Part shown: positions 27,324 through 39,502 of the stretch, piece after piece
Layout of the letters: each line of letters opens with the position of its first letter
How positions within the stretch are numbered: position 1 is the stretch's first letter
Assembly: GCA_019914995.1 (NCBI GenBank)
Contig: CM034131.1
Location: 1,550,001 to 1,614,000, forward strand
Length of the DNA: 64,000 nucleotides
From: Acanthochlamys bracteata
Taxonomy: Eukaryota > Streptophyta > Magnoliopsida > Pandanales > Velloziaceae
Reading direction: 5' to 3'
The notes under the pieces: generated by a model
What the model was told of the DNA's origin: nothing
The model's input: the letters and a program-made list of their open reading frames with translations, nothing else
The model's database searches: none
Position numbers and translations under genes: made by a program

Positions 27324-27797
27324 CTACTTCGTTCCAGTTCCAGGTCCCCCGCGGCAATTGTAGTGTTTATTGCAGCCGCGCCTCCAAGGACGACCGACCG
27401 GCTTAGGCCTGAAGTCTTTGTTCTGGTTGCAGTTCTTCAACATTCCACATAGATTGAGATGGCTTGGCCTCTTTCCGGCCTTCTGACTCAAGAATACATC
27501 TGGGAACTCGGAACCAAACTCAGTTTTCCTAAAAGAATCAACTTCATTGGCTACTCCATCAGTTATTTCATGTTCATTTGGTTCAAATGAACCAAGAGGA
27601 CCGTCGGCGACCGGTTTAGTTACAGCAGATTTATCTATCCAATAGAGACTATGCGGTGGCCCTGTAGGTATTGGTTCGGTTGGAATAATTGGCCAATCTT
27701 TTACAAAAGAACCTCTTCTTCTAGCCTCTGCAGTTGATAGCTGATTGCTAAATAGCACAAGGAGCATAAGCGCAAAGACTGAAATGAACTTTTTCAT
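27324..27797 (-). CDS. secreted cysteine peptide with RALF-like C-terminus
   Basis: Intronless 157-aa precursor. Residues 1-25 are a clear signal peptide (MKKF then a hydrophobic core, cut near AEA|R). A proline-rich stretch follows (DWPIIPTEPIPTGPP, 34-48), then an acidic middle. The C-terminus has four cysteines at 117, 123, 142 and 148, with RRGC and HYNCRG. The last pair (RGC, five residues, C followed by R) matches the RALF family, but the first pair is spaced by 5 rather than about 10 residues, no YISY motif is present and no RRxL site precedes it. I call it a diverged RALF-like peptide; other cysteine-rich families remain possible. Probable function: apoplastic signalling (inference). 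It lies between SHMT and J20, with a decayed second copy right upstream. Confidence 0.7.
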   Translation of the reverse strand: MKKFISVFALMLLVLFSNQLSTAEARRRGSFVKDWPIIPTEPIPTGPPHSLYWIDKSAVTKPVADGPLGSFEPNEHEITDGVANEVDSFRKTEFGSEFPDVFLSQKAGKRPSHLNLCGMLKNCNQNKDFRPKPVGRPWRRGCNKHYNCRGGPGTGTK

Positions 27798-27866
27798 GCT
27801 TAAGTTAAATTAGAATACCTAATATCTCTGAAATATACCGTATAGCCAAGTTCAGAACTCTATTAG

Positions 27867-27874
27867 TATTTATA
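27867..27874 (-). promoter_or_regulatory. probable TATA box of the RALF-like gene
   Basis: TATAAATA on the minus strand, about 70 bp upstream of the start codon of the 157-aa peptide gene, in the context CCCTATAAATACTAA. Confidence 0.6.
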
Positions 27875-28245
27875 GGGCCAGGACTTAAAACCGCTAGTGA
27901 GCGGTAATAAAAGGAAATTAAAGTTGAGTATTGGCGTGTAATTAAATGTAAATATGTTTTGCTTAATTTTTAATGGCTAATAAATTGAGTCATTCATTTC
28001 TGAACTTATTGAGAAATGTTCATAAATTAATTGTAGATTGCTATTTTGTAAAGAAGTTTCTAACTAATAAGAGTTGAACCTTTTGGCTAATTGATCAACT
28101 ACGAGCGTGAATATTTAGAAATTGAGTATAAGAAATAGTTGAAGCTTATATTTGATTGTATATAAAAGTAAGTCCAAAAATAATATTTTTATTTTGTTAT
28201 ATATTGAAAGTTAGTTGGAGTAAATTTAAAAAAAAGAAAGGTGTG

Positions 28246-28740
28246 GACAAACCAAGGGACCGTTGGCAACCGTTTTGATAGAATCGGTAGGGATGTCCGT
28301 TGCAATTAAGAAAATATTTGAGAGTATTTATAATTTTTTTTTAATGAAACAAACAGTATTTTAAAAGTATTTAAAAATAAGTTTTATGTTTTGTTAAAAA
28401 AATAATAATAAAATTATACAATATAAATTTAACTGTAAAATTTTATTAAAAAATTTATTAAAAAATTAGAATGAAAAAGAAGTACTCTTATACACCACCT
28501 TAAATTAGTTACGCACCACCTTAAATTAGTTAGAGGAGACACATCTGCTTTGAAAGAATCCCTTCGGTGGTCTAAATTAGTTAGAGTAGACGCATCTGCT
28601 TGGCATCGGTTCCGCTGGTATAATTGGCCTCTCTGGATAAAAATCTCTTATTTTTAATTTCCGTAGCAGGTAAGTTATGGCTACGTTTGTACTGCAAGGA
28701 GTGCAAGCGCAAAAGGGATTAATGAACTTTGCCATGCTTG
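28246..28740 (-). pseudogene. decayed duplicate of the RALF-like peptide gene
   Basis: Two blocks on the minus strand match the gene at 27324-27797 in the same order. 28596-28740 matches its first 50 or so codons: the start region, GCATAAGCGCAAA versus GCAAGCGCAAAA, and PIIPAEPMP versus PIIPTEPIP in the protein. 28246-28300 matches the middle (ACCAAG.GACCGT.GGC.ACCG). Between them lies AT-rich MITE-like DNA and a short direct repeat. The signal-peptide region has lost its frame and the cysteine C-terminus is not found. It is a tandem duplicate that died and received an insertion. Confidence 0.75.
28521..28601. repeat. 30-bp direct repeat, 51 bp apart
   Basis: TTAAATTAGTTAGAGGAGAC with ACATCTGCTT at 28521-28550 recurs at 28572-28601 with 3 differences; a shorter TTAAATTAGTTA also precedes it. 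It lies inside the decayed RALF-like copy. Confidence 0.85.
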
Positions 28741-31277
28741 AGTTTTTGTGGCAAAATCTAGTACATGACTTCATCAGTAACCCTTTTTTGTTTTGTCCAT
28801 TAGAGAGAGTTAGTTTAGTTTGTGAACAAATGCAGAGTTCTGGTTGGTGTTAGATTGCTTAACCTAGTTGAGAACAAGATTTCTTTGCCTGGACGCTTCA
28901 CTGTACTCGTTCCTAATTTGTCTGCTTGCTTTGCTGTTTTCTGTGGATGTTATTACACCTCCTTAATTACCTCGTTTTTCCATTTTACTGGTTTTTCTTC
29001 TTTTCTTTTAAATTCTGTTTCTCATTTCTTTTTTTGTTTTGTTGTCCTTTTTGCTATTAGGGCTCAGGAAGCTCTATTCATTTGGCGTAGGTAATCAGCA
29101 TCTTTAGTAAATTTTAAATATTTTATTCATTTTGCTATTAGATTTTTTGAAAAATATTTTAAAATAAATTTTATTTTTATTTAAAAAATAAATAATTAAT
29201 TAATAATAATAATAATTTAAAACATTTTTCAGTATTTTTAAAATTTAATATTATAGAAACTTTATTAACAAATGTGCAATAAAAAATATTCTAAACATCC
29301 ACTAAGCAAATTGTTTAGGTTTTCGGTAAGACAAATTAAATTCTCTTCACATTATTATCTGTCGTTCTATTTTTTGAGAGTGATGCTGTTTGGTTATTTT
29401 TTACTCATTTTTATTTTAATTATATATTTTTAAATAATTTTTATAATATTGTAAAAAATATTAAAAATATTTAATAATATAAAATTATATTATTATTTAT
29501 TTTTATTATTTTAATATATTAAATAAAATTTATTTTTAAAAATAAAATATTCTTTTTAGAAAAAAAAATTTCAAAACACTCTGGAATATACGGTTTTGAT
29601 ATAACTAGAAGACCACCTCTAAGGACTTAGACGATAATTGCTAGACCGCCTACGAAGACTAGGATGCTATTTGAGATTACTTTTATTAATTTTTAATTTC
29701 ATATTTTTTAATAAAATTTTGAATATTTTAAATTTAAAATATAAAAATTTATATCATAAAATTTTATTATTATTTATTACTATTATTTTTAAATAAAAAA
29801 TAGATTTTTTAAAAAAATTAAAATATTTTATATTTTAAAAAACTCTTTTTTAAAATCACTTTCAAATATCTTCTAAGAGATCATATAGAATTACTTAACA
29901 TAAATTACCTTTTAAAAACATTACTGAAAAAATAAAAAAATAAATTAATATGTTTAGTTAAAACAATTATACAAATATGAATGCATATTTATCATATTTT
30001 TTAAAATTTCAACAAAAATTACAGTATTATAAAAAAATATTGAAAATAAAAATAACAATATAGATTAAATAAATAGCTAACGGTACAGCCGAATATTCTC
30101 TAATACCAGTAGAATTTAACTACGACTTTTAATTAATTTTTGCTTTGCAAATTTATTTGACACGATCTCTAGAGTCTAGACAATGAACTATTGATAGTAA
30201 CCTAATGATAAAAAACGATCTAGTTTTCTATAAAATGTGGGGAAAGAAAGGCAAGTAAAATAATCGATCAATAACTTGGTGGGAAATTTTTTCTTTTTTG
30301 GGTTATCTCTAAAAGTGATTATATATTCTTTTTATGTTGACGTGGATTGAAATCCGAGTGCAATCTACTCGTTGATTTTGTGAGCAAGACCATCTTCTGA
30401 GTCTTTGTTTATTTGGAGAGCAAATGAAAATTCCAAATAAATTTCCAGAGGGATTACGACAGTAGAGTAAAGAAGGCTGTCTTTAAAATGTTATCTAATT
30501 ATTGATCCAAATTATTAATAATGTTAAACTTTATGTCAAAACCATAATTAAAAGAAAAAGTTATTACTATTTACCAAAAAGTATCATTTCTTAGTTTTTT
30601 TTAACGTGATATTCATAAGATATATAGTAGAGAAAAAACAACTCTATGTTACGAACTTGGTTTTTGAAAATAATAGAACGTCATCTGTTAATAGGTTAAA
30701 AATTGCAATGACAAGAAATGAACCTTCTACTAGATAGCAACATATTGATTGGTCTTATTTAGAATTCGTTTGGCAAACTTTTTTATTTTATTATTTTTTA
30801 TAATTTGATTTTTTATAAATTTTAATTTTTAATTTAAAATATACATAACTTATAAAATACTTTGTATTTATAATATTTTATTATCTTCAAATTAAAAAAT
30901 ATAATCTACTTTTTCAAAATTTTAAAGTAAATATTTATTAAAACTTTTATTTTAACTATTTTCGAAATAACTCCATGGTAATAATGCTATTACTAAGGTA
31001 ATTCTCAACACATTCCATAGAAGCTTCCCTAACTAAAACTATGTGCCTTTAAATTATTTTCTCCAGAAAAAAAAAGTAGAAAACACATAGCCATGGAAAA
31101 CATGTTTCATTCTAGAACAAGGCCTTCTCTCATATTTATTTCCCATGATTACTATAGTAATTCTCTTTTCGTATTAAATAATTTTCGATAGTTCAAAGTT
31201 TTTCTGGTTTTAGTTTTACCTCTTTAAAAAAAAAAATCAAAACCACCCAAATTTAACTGAACGTTACTTAGTTATCC
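28741..31277. other. intergenic, AT-rich, MITE-like blocks, no gene seen
   Basis: Blocks near 29100-29300, 29395-29580, 29670-29880 and 30765-30960 are almost pure A/T with GTTTGG- or TTTGAAA-like edges, as in the MITEs elsewhere. An open frame at 28822-29094 is rich in Phe but has no recognisable domain. Confidence 0.5.
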
Positions 31278-31285
31278 ATAAATAG
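31278..31285 (+). promoter_or_regulatory. probable TATA-like box of J20
   Basis: CATAAATA lies about 80 bp before the J20 start codon, followed by a purine-rich leader. Confidence 0.4.
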
Positions 31286-31363
31286 AGCAACTAAATCAAT
31301 CAAATAAATAAACTCGCTGAGACTGAGAAAGTGAGAGACCGAGAAACAAACGAAGAATAACAC

Positions 31364-33730
31364 ATGAACTACCGTATACCATCGTGCAGCAGCACCACCG
31401 CCGGAGCCGGAATCCGGCCACTAAATGGAACCTTTCCTCGGCGTTGCTTAGGACCCACACCTGTTGTTACAATCCGTTGCACCGCGCGTTCCACGGTGGC
31501 GGAGAACGAGACGAGCAACAGCAGTAAGAGTTTCTATGAACTGTTGGGGATCGATAGAGATGGGAGTGTGACTGGTGAAGAAATCAAGCGTGCTTATAAA
31601 AGAATGGCGAGGAAATATCACCCTGATGTTTGCCCTTCGCCGGAACGAGCGGAGGAGTACACAAGAAGGTTTATTGAGGTACAGCAAGCTTATGAGACCT
31701 TATCGGATCCCAATACACGCGTTCTCTATGATCGACATCTCTCTCGTGGATTGCATCTTGCGTTCAACGCACGCAGGTTCCAGCAACAGAAGTTTGATTA
31801 CCAACAGGTTCGTGAACTTCTGTTTTTCGGTTTTGGGATTATGTTATGAACAGTTTGGTATGTCACTGAGTTCTTTCAACAAAAAAAAAAAAAAGGAACT
31901 TGGAGTGATTTGATGATGCTCAATGATTTTGCAGCTTTATTTTCCCCCTTTTAAATTTAATTTGCTGAATTTTTTGCTATTTCAGCACTAATTTGATTTT
32001 GTTTTCAGCTATTATCAAGGCCAAAAAAGTTTATTTTGTGACGGAAATTTTGATTTATCTAATAAGGGATGTGTTTTTGCTTAACGAATAACTTGGTGTA
32101 GGATAGTGGATTGTTTTTTTTATCTCCCAATTTGTTCCATTGAAGTTTCAGTGCTTCAATTCCTTTAAAAAAAAATAATTCAAGCGCCGATTTTCGCATG
32201 CACCTTCTGTAAGTTCTCTAGTACATAGTTCTCATTTTTCTTGGCTGTCTTAGCACTATGAAATCGTTATCTTTTGGTTGTGGATTCTTGCAAGATTGGA
32301 TCTTTTGGTTGTGGAGGTCATTCCTTTTCCAACTCCTTCCTCTGGTGTGTTGTTCATTGTGGGATATTATTCTGCTTTATGCGGCCTACCGCTTTATCCA
32401 ATTACTTTTTTGAGCTGTTTCTTAGTTATTAAATTGTGCCAGAGATTGCGTGCAAGCTACTGCAATTTTGTTAACACTATCCTACACTCAAAAGCCTTCA
32501 GCAAAATCTTTTGGATTTGAAGTTAATCATTCTTCTAACGTAGATGGATATATGAGTTGTATTTCTTGCGTGTATTCTTTTTTCTTCCAGCAAAGAGTCT
32601 ATGAGTTATCCTATTCTTCTGTCTTGTACCATCTTAATGATTGATCTGGTTTTGGAGAAGTTGCTTATTTAGGATTTCTTTTCTATGGATTGGTGGGAAA
32701 AAATAAATTTGTTTCTTTGAGTTGGTTCTAAGCCTTCCAAATGAAAGAAATGAGCTTCATAAGAGTCACTTTATCTGCAGATAACTATTAATAAAATTGT
32801 GCTTTTCCTACCCTCATACAATCTTCTTTTCTTGTCTACGTTTATATGTAGTGCTTCAATTTAATACTCTTAGATGGATGACCGTAGATGCAGGCCATTG
32901 GAATTTTAACCCGCTTCTCTTCACTTAATGTAATTATTTAAGTTCCTCTTCACTTTAGGGTTCTTTGGAAAGGCACCTCTTGAGATTGCAGTTGCAGTAG
33001 GAACCTATAATTCACCTCAACTTATGCAAAAGTAAGTTTTAATTCAGAAGACAATTGTGGGGGTGTTGGGGCACTATACTGGCCGTTCAACTGGTACCAA
33101 CTTTGTAATATTGGAGTTCCTTCTCTTGGAAAAAAGGCCACTTTTGTGAAGTGCTGAAAAAAGAAATGACAATATGGCAAAGCAGTTCTGCTCTTGAATA
33201 CTTTCTACAAGCCTACATGTGCTTTTCAGTTGTATAATTGCTTTTGGAATTGTTCACTCAAAACAACTTTTCTGAAGATGGATTTCAGCTGCTTCATAGG
33301 CAGTATATTTTCTATACCTTTTTTAAAATGTGCTTTCATAGGTTATCTGGAATTAGAGATTAATACAGGAATTCATTGCATCATCTAGGCATAGGTACTT
33401 GTATCATCCTTTATCCATATTTTGGAGTGCTTGTTCCTCTTGTCCATTTAATAAGGTTCTCTTACAAACTATGATCAGAGTTCTAAAATGTCTGCAAAGA
33501 TTTCTTCTCTAAGATTCTATGCATAAGTAGTGCTTAGAAACTCTACATCAAAGCTCAGTGCTTTTACTTCATCTGTGTAGGACCTGGATGGAAGATCTGC
33601 ATGGAAAAATCGTTGGCAGGACCAACTTGCTGAGCTGAAGAGGAGAAGTGCAGAAAAGGAGTCTGAGAATGTATCTTGGGGTGCTCGAATGCGGAGGAAA
33701 CAGGCTCAACCACGAACACAGTGCTTATAG
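31364..33730 (+). CDS. DJC26: chloroplast J-domain protein, J20 type (DJC26)
   Basis: Plastid DnaJ-type cochaperone. In Arabidopsis J20 hands inactive deoxyxylulose-5-phosphate synthase to plastid Hsp70. Exon 1 31364-31807 and exon 2 33581-33730 are separated by a 1773-bp GT-AG intron; the product is 197 aa, the length of Arabidopsis J20. Residues 1 to about 45 look like a plastid transit peptide (Ser/Thr/Arg rich, no acidic residue until E47). The J-domain spans about 56-124 with the essential HPD at 86-88 (RKYHPDVCP), followed by FIEVQQAYETLSDP and LYDR. The C-terminal part has the J20 pattern WK.RWQDQLAELKRRS and SWGARMRR. The ATG at 31364 is the first in frame. The intron placement, after the DYQQ codons, leaves both frames continuous. 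Confidence 0.93.
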
Positions 33731-35877
33731 TACCTAACTTATACAATGTGGTGGGATTTGGTGACAAGATAATCAGGGTAGATGGTGTTCTACCCTAATG
33801 CTTACCTTCTAGTCTTCACGAGCATCAAAACTTACTGCCAGCCTGCAGAGAGGTGTGCGAGGCACCTGCAGTAGGATACTAGCTTTCTTAATTGATGTCC
33901 AGAAGTCGAGATATTTTGTGGAAGAATGTACTTTACTGTCCAGTGAATAGATTCTGAAGCTTTTCTGGTTTGTCGCTAAAGTAACTCGCCCTGTAAATAT
34001 AATCTGCAGCATACTGTAAATATCTAAAAGGTCACTTCTCTTTCTAGGTTCTCTCCTGTAATATATTGTATATGTTCAGCAAAACAGATTACAGGATAGT
34101 TGTTTCACTTGTTTAGTTACTATCATGTACTTATTCATGTTAGTGATTTCTTTCCAAAAACTTGTTTTTGAATCTGTTGCTGTGGTTGCCACTGCTAAAG
34201 AGATTGCCTGGATAATGGTGGAAGCTAAACTAACTGGCACTTGCCTGCTGGTCCCTAAAAGTCTACTTACATATCTAAATTGGTCCACTACAGTTTGCTG
34301 CAGCTGTGTTGCTCTGGTTTTATTTCCAGATAGCGTGGATAAGAGATAACAACAACTTGCAGCTATCAGCCGAAATGAAGTAGAACGAAACACTACTACA
34401 TAAAATCAATTATAGATTACACGCCTAGCACCAAAAGCGACTATTAGGAAATAGAAAGAAGATGAACGACTCATCTTTCAAGCACTGCAGAACACAGGCT
34501 TTACAAGAAACAAAGCAAAATACGGAAATGTGTTGGTACCAAGTAAAATGCGCTGATATAATATGGAAACCTGAAAGATGACACGCAACAAATCCTTCAA
34601 AAAATTGAATCCTAGTTGATAGGTCACCACCAATCCAGGAATCTACAATCTTCAAGCACAAAATCCACTATCACAGTTTGCCACCATTTAAAGATGGTAA
34701 GAATAGACCACCAGTGGACGAGCATAAACTCTATGCCAACTCAGTGTACTACAATGAGTGCACATGCTCTTGAAAATATGAAGCTATGACAACTCAAACA
34801 GTTACGTTCAACATCTCAATCAGCAAATTTGGTACTCCACCAACTGGTTGATAGCAAAGAAGTAAACGAATACCACAAGTTTGCAGATTCCACAAGTATT
34901 ACCTTCTCACAAATTGCAGGCAAATGTTACATCAGGAAAGGGGGATAAAATCAATGGGAAGACAAATGGAAACAAGTTCCCATTTTTAAGACGTTGCCAA
35001 CAGGACCACAATGAGATGCAGAGGATATAACCATGTTAAGCAATAAATTCCTGTTTACAGGAAGTATCACACTAATAGTAGCTATCTAGCCAAAACCCCT
35101 AAATTTCCCTTATCTTTCACACATTTCCAATCAAAATACTTAAGCTAGTGTCTATATTACCCTAACTTTCCTCCTTTTGTTTCGTGCCCACCTCATCGCT
35201 AACACTAAAGTATGCTACACTAATTATTAAGGCCATTAAAACAAGCGCACCATACCACGCCAGAAAATAGGATTATCTTTAGCAATGTGCTTCTACCTTC
35301 GAAAATAAGCTGAACTTAGAGAGTGCCACAACACAATGCAAATTCAAGGGAACAAATCAAGTGTTACGAGTAAAAAAAAATTAAGCAGTTAAATCACAAA
35401 CAAACCTAGAATGAAATAAATGTTACACTAAATTAGGGAAATTTACACCTAGGTTTCAGACTATTCAGAAATTACGATCTACTTGGACACAGACATTTCA
35501 GAAATTTCTTTTGGGCTTTTACATGGTATCACTGTGTCAAGAATGACCAAATATGAATAGGTCATTCTAGAATCCTTTCAAAACAGTTGAGGCCCATATA
35601 CTAACCTAGAATTCATATGGGAGAAAAATGGAGTGAAGCCATGGAACCTCCTAAATTTGGTAGTTCATTGCTAATGTAGGTCTTGGTATGCATATGTGAG
35701 GAGCCTTGATCTGCATATAATCTTCCAATCATATGTAGACATATCTTCTTCTACATTGAAGCAGCTTGGACAGAGAACTACAGAAACAAGTATTCTGAGC
35801 TATGTGATGAACCTACAAGGGAGCTTCTCCAAGGAAGAAAGTCGAGCTCTGGTAGATCCACCTCAATGAAAGTCATG
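33731..35877. other. convergent 3' region between J20 and the His-rich gene
   Basis: The left part is J20 3' UTR and the right part is the 3' UTR of the minus-strand gene. Composition is moderate rather than AT-extreme. I see no exon that can be joined to either gene and no domain in any open frame. Confidence 0.45.
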
Positions 35878-37863
35878 TTACTTTCTCTTCTTTTGTTTGC
35901 GCTGCTTTTCTGTCCATGAAGTTAAACAACAACTGAGAAACCTACATAGATTATTAAGCAAGCAGAAGATGCTTTATGTCAAATGAAAAAGCACCTCCTG
36001 AATTTTATGCCATTTTCAAAACAATCATGGAGCTTTTGAAATGAACATATTACAGTTTTAAGCTTTTATTTAAAGTGAAAAATGTAGTCTTCCCTTTCTT
36101 TACCCTATTTGTAGATAAAGAGTATACAAAAATCTATCATTAGTTTTAATGTGTATCAACTTATAGAAAACACGATTTAGACTTTAGGGGAAGATGCATA
36201 GAAAAGTAAAGGGGGCTTTGCTAATGGTTACCTGTTCTTCTTTTAGCTTCAGATTTAGCAAAGAAGTCCAACCATTCATCTGTTAGGACAAAAATATACT
36301 CTTCATCTCCATTATCTTGCTCAAACTCATCATTGCAGTTTTCATGCTGCAGTCTGCTTATGGGAAATGATACGTCAAGTTAAAATGTCTAGGTAAAAAA
36401 TAAGCTTCACCAAGGTGAACCAGACAGACTATTTTACAATATATACTTCACGCAAAAAAAAAAAAAAGGCATTTCATTCACAATGATGAAGGGTTGAATA
36501 AATCATTACCCATTAATTGATATTGGTACAATTTATTAAATCTCCTCTTATTCCATTCAAGAGAAATAAGCAATACAATTCTCAACCTTCCTGCATGCCT
36601 CTCGGCCATTAGAGCCCCTAGTCCTCCATACTAATAGCTGATGCGTAGCTATATAAGAAACTTAAGCTTAGTTATTACTAACTTCTGTTCATCAGGTTAT
36701 TCCTGGAAAAACTGAATTTCAGATGTATTTACAGAACAAATATATTTTTTTTCCAAGATGCAGTTGCCAAAAATCTGCAAAATATACGTTTCTTCAGGAT
36801 ATTGAACTTTTAATTGCTTGGGAAAAAAAATTTATAGCAAAAAAACAAACCTTTCCTAATAAAATTTCAATTTCTTCATTCTAGTATTTATTTTGGTCTA
36901 CTACAGATAAGCTTTATCCATCAAGTTTGTAGTTAAAAAAGGATAATGATGGCTTAATTCCTTGGTAATATGCAGCCCCAAATTAATACAATGAGATTTC
37001 TAGCAACATTAAGGTCATCAATTTCCATTGCTTCTCCCTTCAGAGAAGCAGTGTCATATCAACATAGAATAGCAAGAAATTCAAAAAACAGTTTAAAGGT
37101 AGCTTAGTCTGAAGGGCAACAGGAGTGTTGCAAATTTTTTATAGTTCATTATATGATTTGAGGTTTATTCAAATTCTAAATTTGACAGCTAAGGTGTCGA
37201 GTCATCATATAGGCACCAAGTTCTACAAGATTACTACACCTATTAGCCTCTATGTAGTCGTGAGTTCATGCGATTCAAACTCATTTGTACAGTATGCAGA
37301 AACCTTGACATTTGGGCAATTACAATAATTACTATATAACAAAATGCTTGGCAGAAGCATTCAACAACATGAATATATTGTCCATATCGTGCTAGAAAGT
37401 TGATTATAATGGTTCTAATCTATTCACTCCCAGCATTCCCGACTTTGCTCTAGCTTAAAGATTATCAACAAAGACTAACATGCATAAATGTAAAAATATG
37501 CTCCTATACATCAAACGAAATATACAGAGAGTAAGAGAAAAGAAAACGGGTATCCGACTCATACCTTGTTCCACAATAACGACCATCCCCATCAAAGCTC
37601 TCGCTAGCCCTTTGCCGAAGTTGTTGAAGAGCAGAGGAATCTGTTTGGATCCTAGGTTGAATTGGATTAAATGAATTAGGAACATGTGCATGATGATAGT
37701 GGTGGTGGTGGTGGTGATGGTGGTGGTGGTGGTGGTGGTGGTGGTGGTAGAAATATGGAAAAATTTGATGGTGGTGGAAATGTTGTTGGAATTGTGAAGG
37801 AGAGCAATGGTGATGGTGGTGAAGATGACGGTGGGGAAGAAACTGAGATTGATCTTTGTTCAT
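35878..37863 (-). CDS. histidine-rich protein of unknown function
   Basis: Three minus-strand exons, 37565-37863, 36232-36353 and 35878-35909, join in frame through GT-AG introns (1211 and 322 bp) to give 150 aa. The N-terminal half is histidine-rich, with HLHHHHH near residue 15 and an uninterrupted run of 16 His at about 40-55. The middle has LQQLRQRASESFDGDG. Exon 2 gives an acidic stretch followed by EEYIFVLTDEWLDFFAKSEAK. The end is strongly basic (KQRKQKKRK). I do not recognise the family; the VLTDEW..FFAKSEAK block looks like the conserved core, and the basic tail could act in nuclear localisation. The start at 37863 has good context (ACAATGAA). A GTG-led extension upstream is less likely. 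An overlapping frame is discussed in findings. Confidence 0.7.
37699..37749. repeat. (GGT)n triplet repeat coding polyhistidine
   Basis: About 17 GGT/GAT triplets on the plus strand, read as CAC/ATC-phase codons for His on the minus strand inside exon 1. It is likely length-variable. Confidence 0.95.
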
Positions 37864-37983
37864 TGTTATCCTCGAAGCCGAACGATGGCTGTTCACCGGA
37901 AATTTTACAGGGAAGAGATAATTCGAAACTTGTTTTTAATTCCTGCAAACTAATTTGAACTCTAGGATTGTTAATTAACAAAT

Positions 37984-38507
37984 AGCATAAAGATCTACGA
38001 AGGCCCAGTGGGATTCAATTGATGAGAGAAACACAAACAAAACCCTAATCAAGTTATTTCCTCGAACTTTGAATGCACACACCTGTTTGTGTAAATGCCC
38101 GTGTTTATTCTTCTCTTGCTATGAAATTAAAAAGACTGTTTTATAAAACTTAATGGGTCACTGCCTAGTACGCCCAATACGAAGGCCTATACAGGTAAGG
38201 ACGCCCAATCATAAAAGCATGCCAACAGTAACAATATGAGGCTTAAATTTAACCAGATTAGCGACAAAATCTTTAGGGGCATTTGGGAATGATTTTAAAA
38301 TAAAATTTTTTAAAACAAAAAATATTTTTATTTTTTTAAAAAATAAGTTTTTTTTATTTTAAAAAAATAATAAAAATAAGTAATAAAAATATCTTATTAA
38401 GTAGAATTTTTTATACTTTTTAAATTTTTAATAAATTCTCCAAATACTTATAAAAAGTATATTGAAAAATATGAAATATAAAATTAAAAAACTACTTTTT
38501 AGGAAAG
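37984..38507. other. promoter side of the His-rich gene and a MITE-like block
   Basis: The first 150 bp are the 5' side of the minus-strand gene. From about 38276 an AT-rich block opens GGGGCATTTGGGAATGATTT, resembling the MITE termini of the window; its other end is not clear. Confidence 0.45.
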
Positions 38508-38771
38508 CAATGTTATACGCTTTAGATTTGTTAGCGAGTGAATATTTATGGTAAATTTACAAAATCTTTGTTCTTTAGTGAATTGAAACTTGAAATATTC
38601 ATTCTCACATGTGAAAAAATAAAAATTATATCGGTAAGAAATTGAAGTGTTGTGACAAATTGGCTATATGTACAATAATTTTATGGAAAGAATTAGAGTC
38701 TAGCTAGCTGTTAATTAATATATAACTGTTGGAAGTTAACCGAATCAATCGGTAAAAATTTGATTGGAATT
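38508..38771 (+). promoter_or_regulatory. duplicated B3-like promoter, distal part (copy L)
   Basis: Matches the region upstream of the B3-like gene (about 45875-46020): TTAGCGAGTGA versus GCTAGTGAGTAG, ATATTC.CAC.TGTGA, TGGTAAGAAAT and GTTGGAAGTTAACC occur in the same order in both. The TRIM element begins directly after this block. Confidence 0.65.
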
Positions 38772-39502
38772 TGTTAAAAAATGTTTAGTCCTACATTACT
38801 TATCAATGATTCTGAAATAATACTCATAAAGATCTGGGCTCAATATTCTCATTGTCAATTAGTTTTGAAAAAGAATTATAAACTCGTCATATGGTATCAG
38901 ATCAGGTTGAGCTAAATCGATCAGAATATGAACTAAATCTAACTTTATTATGTATATCTTCAAAAACCTTCATGGTCTATTTTATTCTAAAACAAAAAAT
39001 ATTTCTCTTTATTTCAGAGCAAGTAGCTAGTTTAATTTAAAAAATAATTGTTTGCTATATTGTAGGGTGATTGCTTATCAATGATTTTAAGATGATATTT
39101 ATAAAAACTTGAACTCAATATTCTCATTGCTAATTGATTTTGAAAGAAATCCTAAATTTATCACATAGTATCAGAGCGGGTTGGGCCGGATCGGCGTAGA
39201 ATAGGGCAAATAATAACCCTCTTTATTTCAGGATAGGTAGCTTGTTTCATTCAAAAAACAATTGTTCGCTATATTGTAGGGCGAGTATCTTATTTTATTT
39301 TAGAACAGATAATCCGTTTTATCCAATTCATTACAAGGCACGTAGCTCGCGTCAATTCAATTAAAAAAAACGCGCTTCATTAGAGGACATGTGTTAAGAA
39401 AAATTTAGTTGTACATCAATAGTCTTGAGATAATAGTTATAAAGATTTGGGCTCATTTTTTTTTATTACCAATTAGTTTTGAAAAAAATCTTAAATTCAT
39501 CA
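38772..39502. mobile_element. TRIM-type short LTR element with three terminal-repeat copies
   Basis: Terminal-repeat-like units at 38772-38889, about 39066-39165 and 39392-39502, each about 100-118 bp; the first and third open TGTTAA and all close near CATCA or similar. The first two are followed by TGGTATCAGATC and TAGTATCAGAGC, resembling the initiator methionine tRNA primer site of plant LTR elements. No coding capacity. Three units suggest two elements sharing an end, as TRIMs often show. It is a diverged fossil and interrupts the duplicated promoter. Confidence 0.65.

Noticed and set aside
37686-37958. Glycine-rich plus-strand frame resembling a Gly-rich protein
   Set aside because: It is the complement of the GGT triplet repeat within the His-rich exon; no signal peptide or start context.
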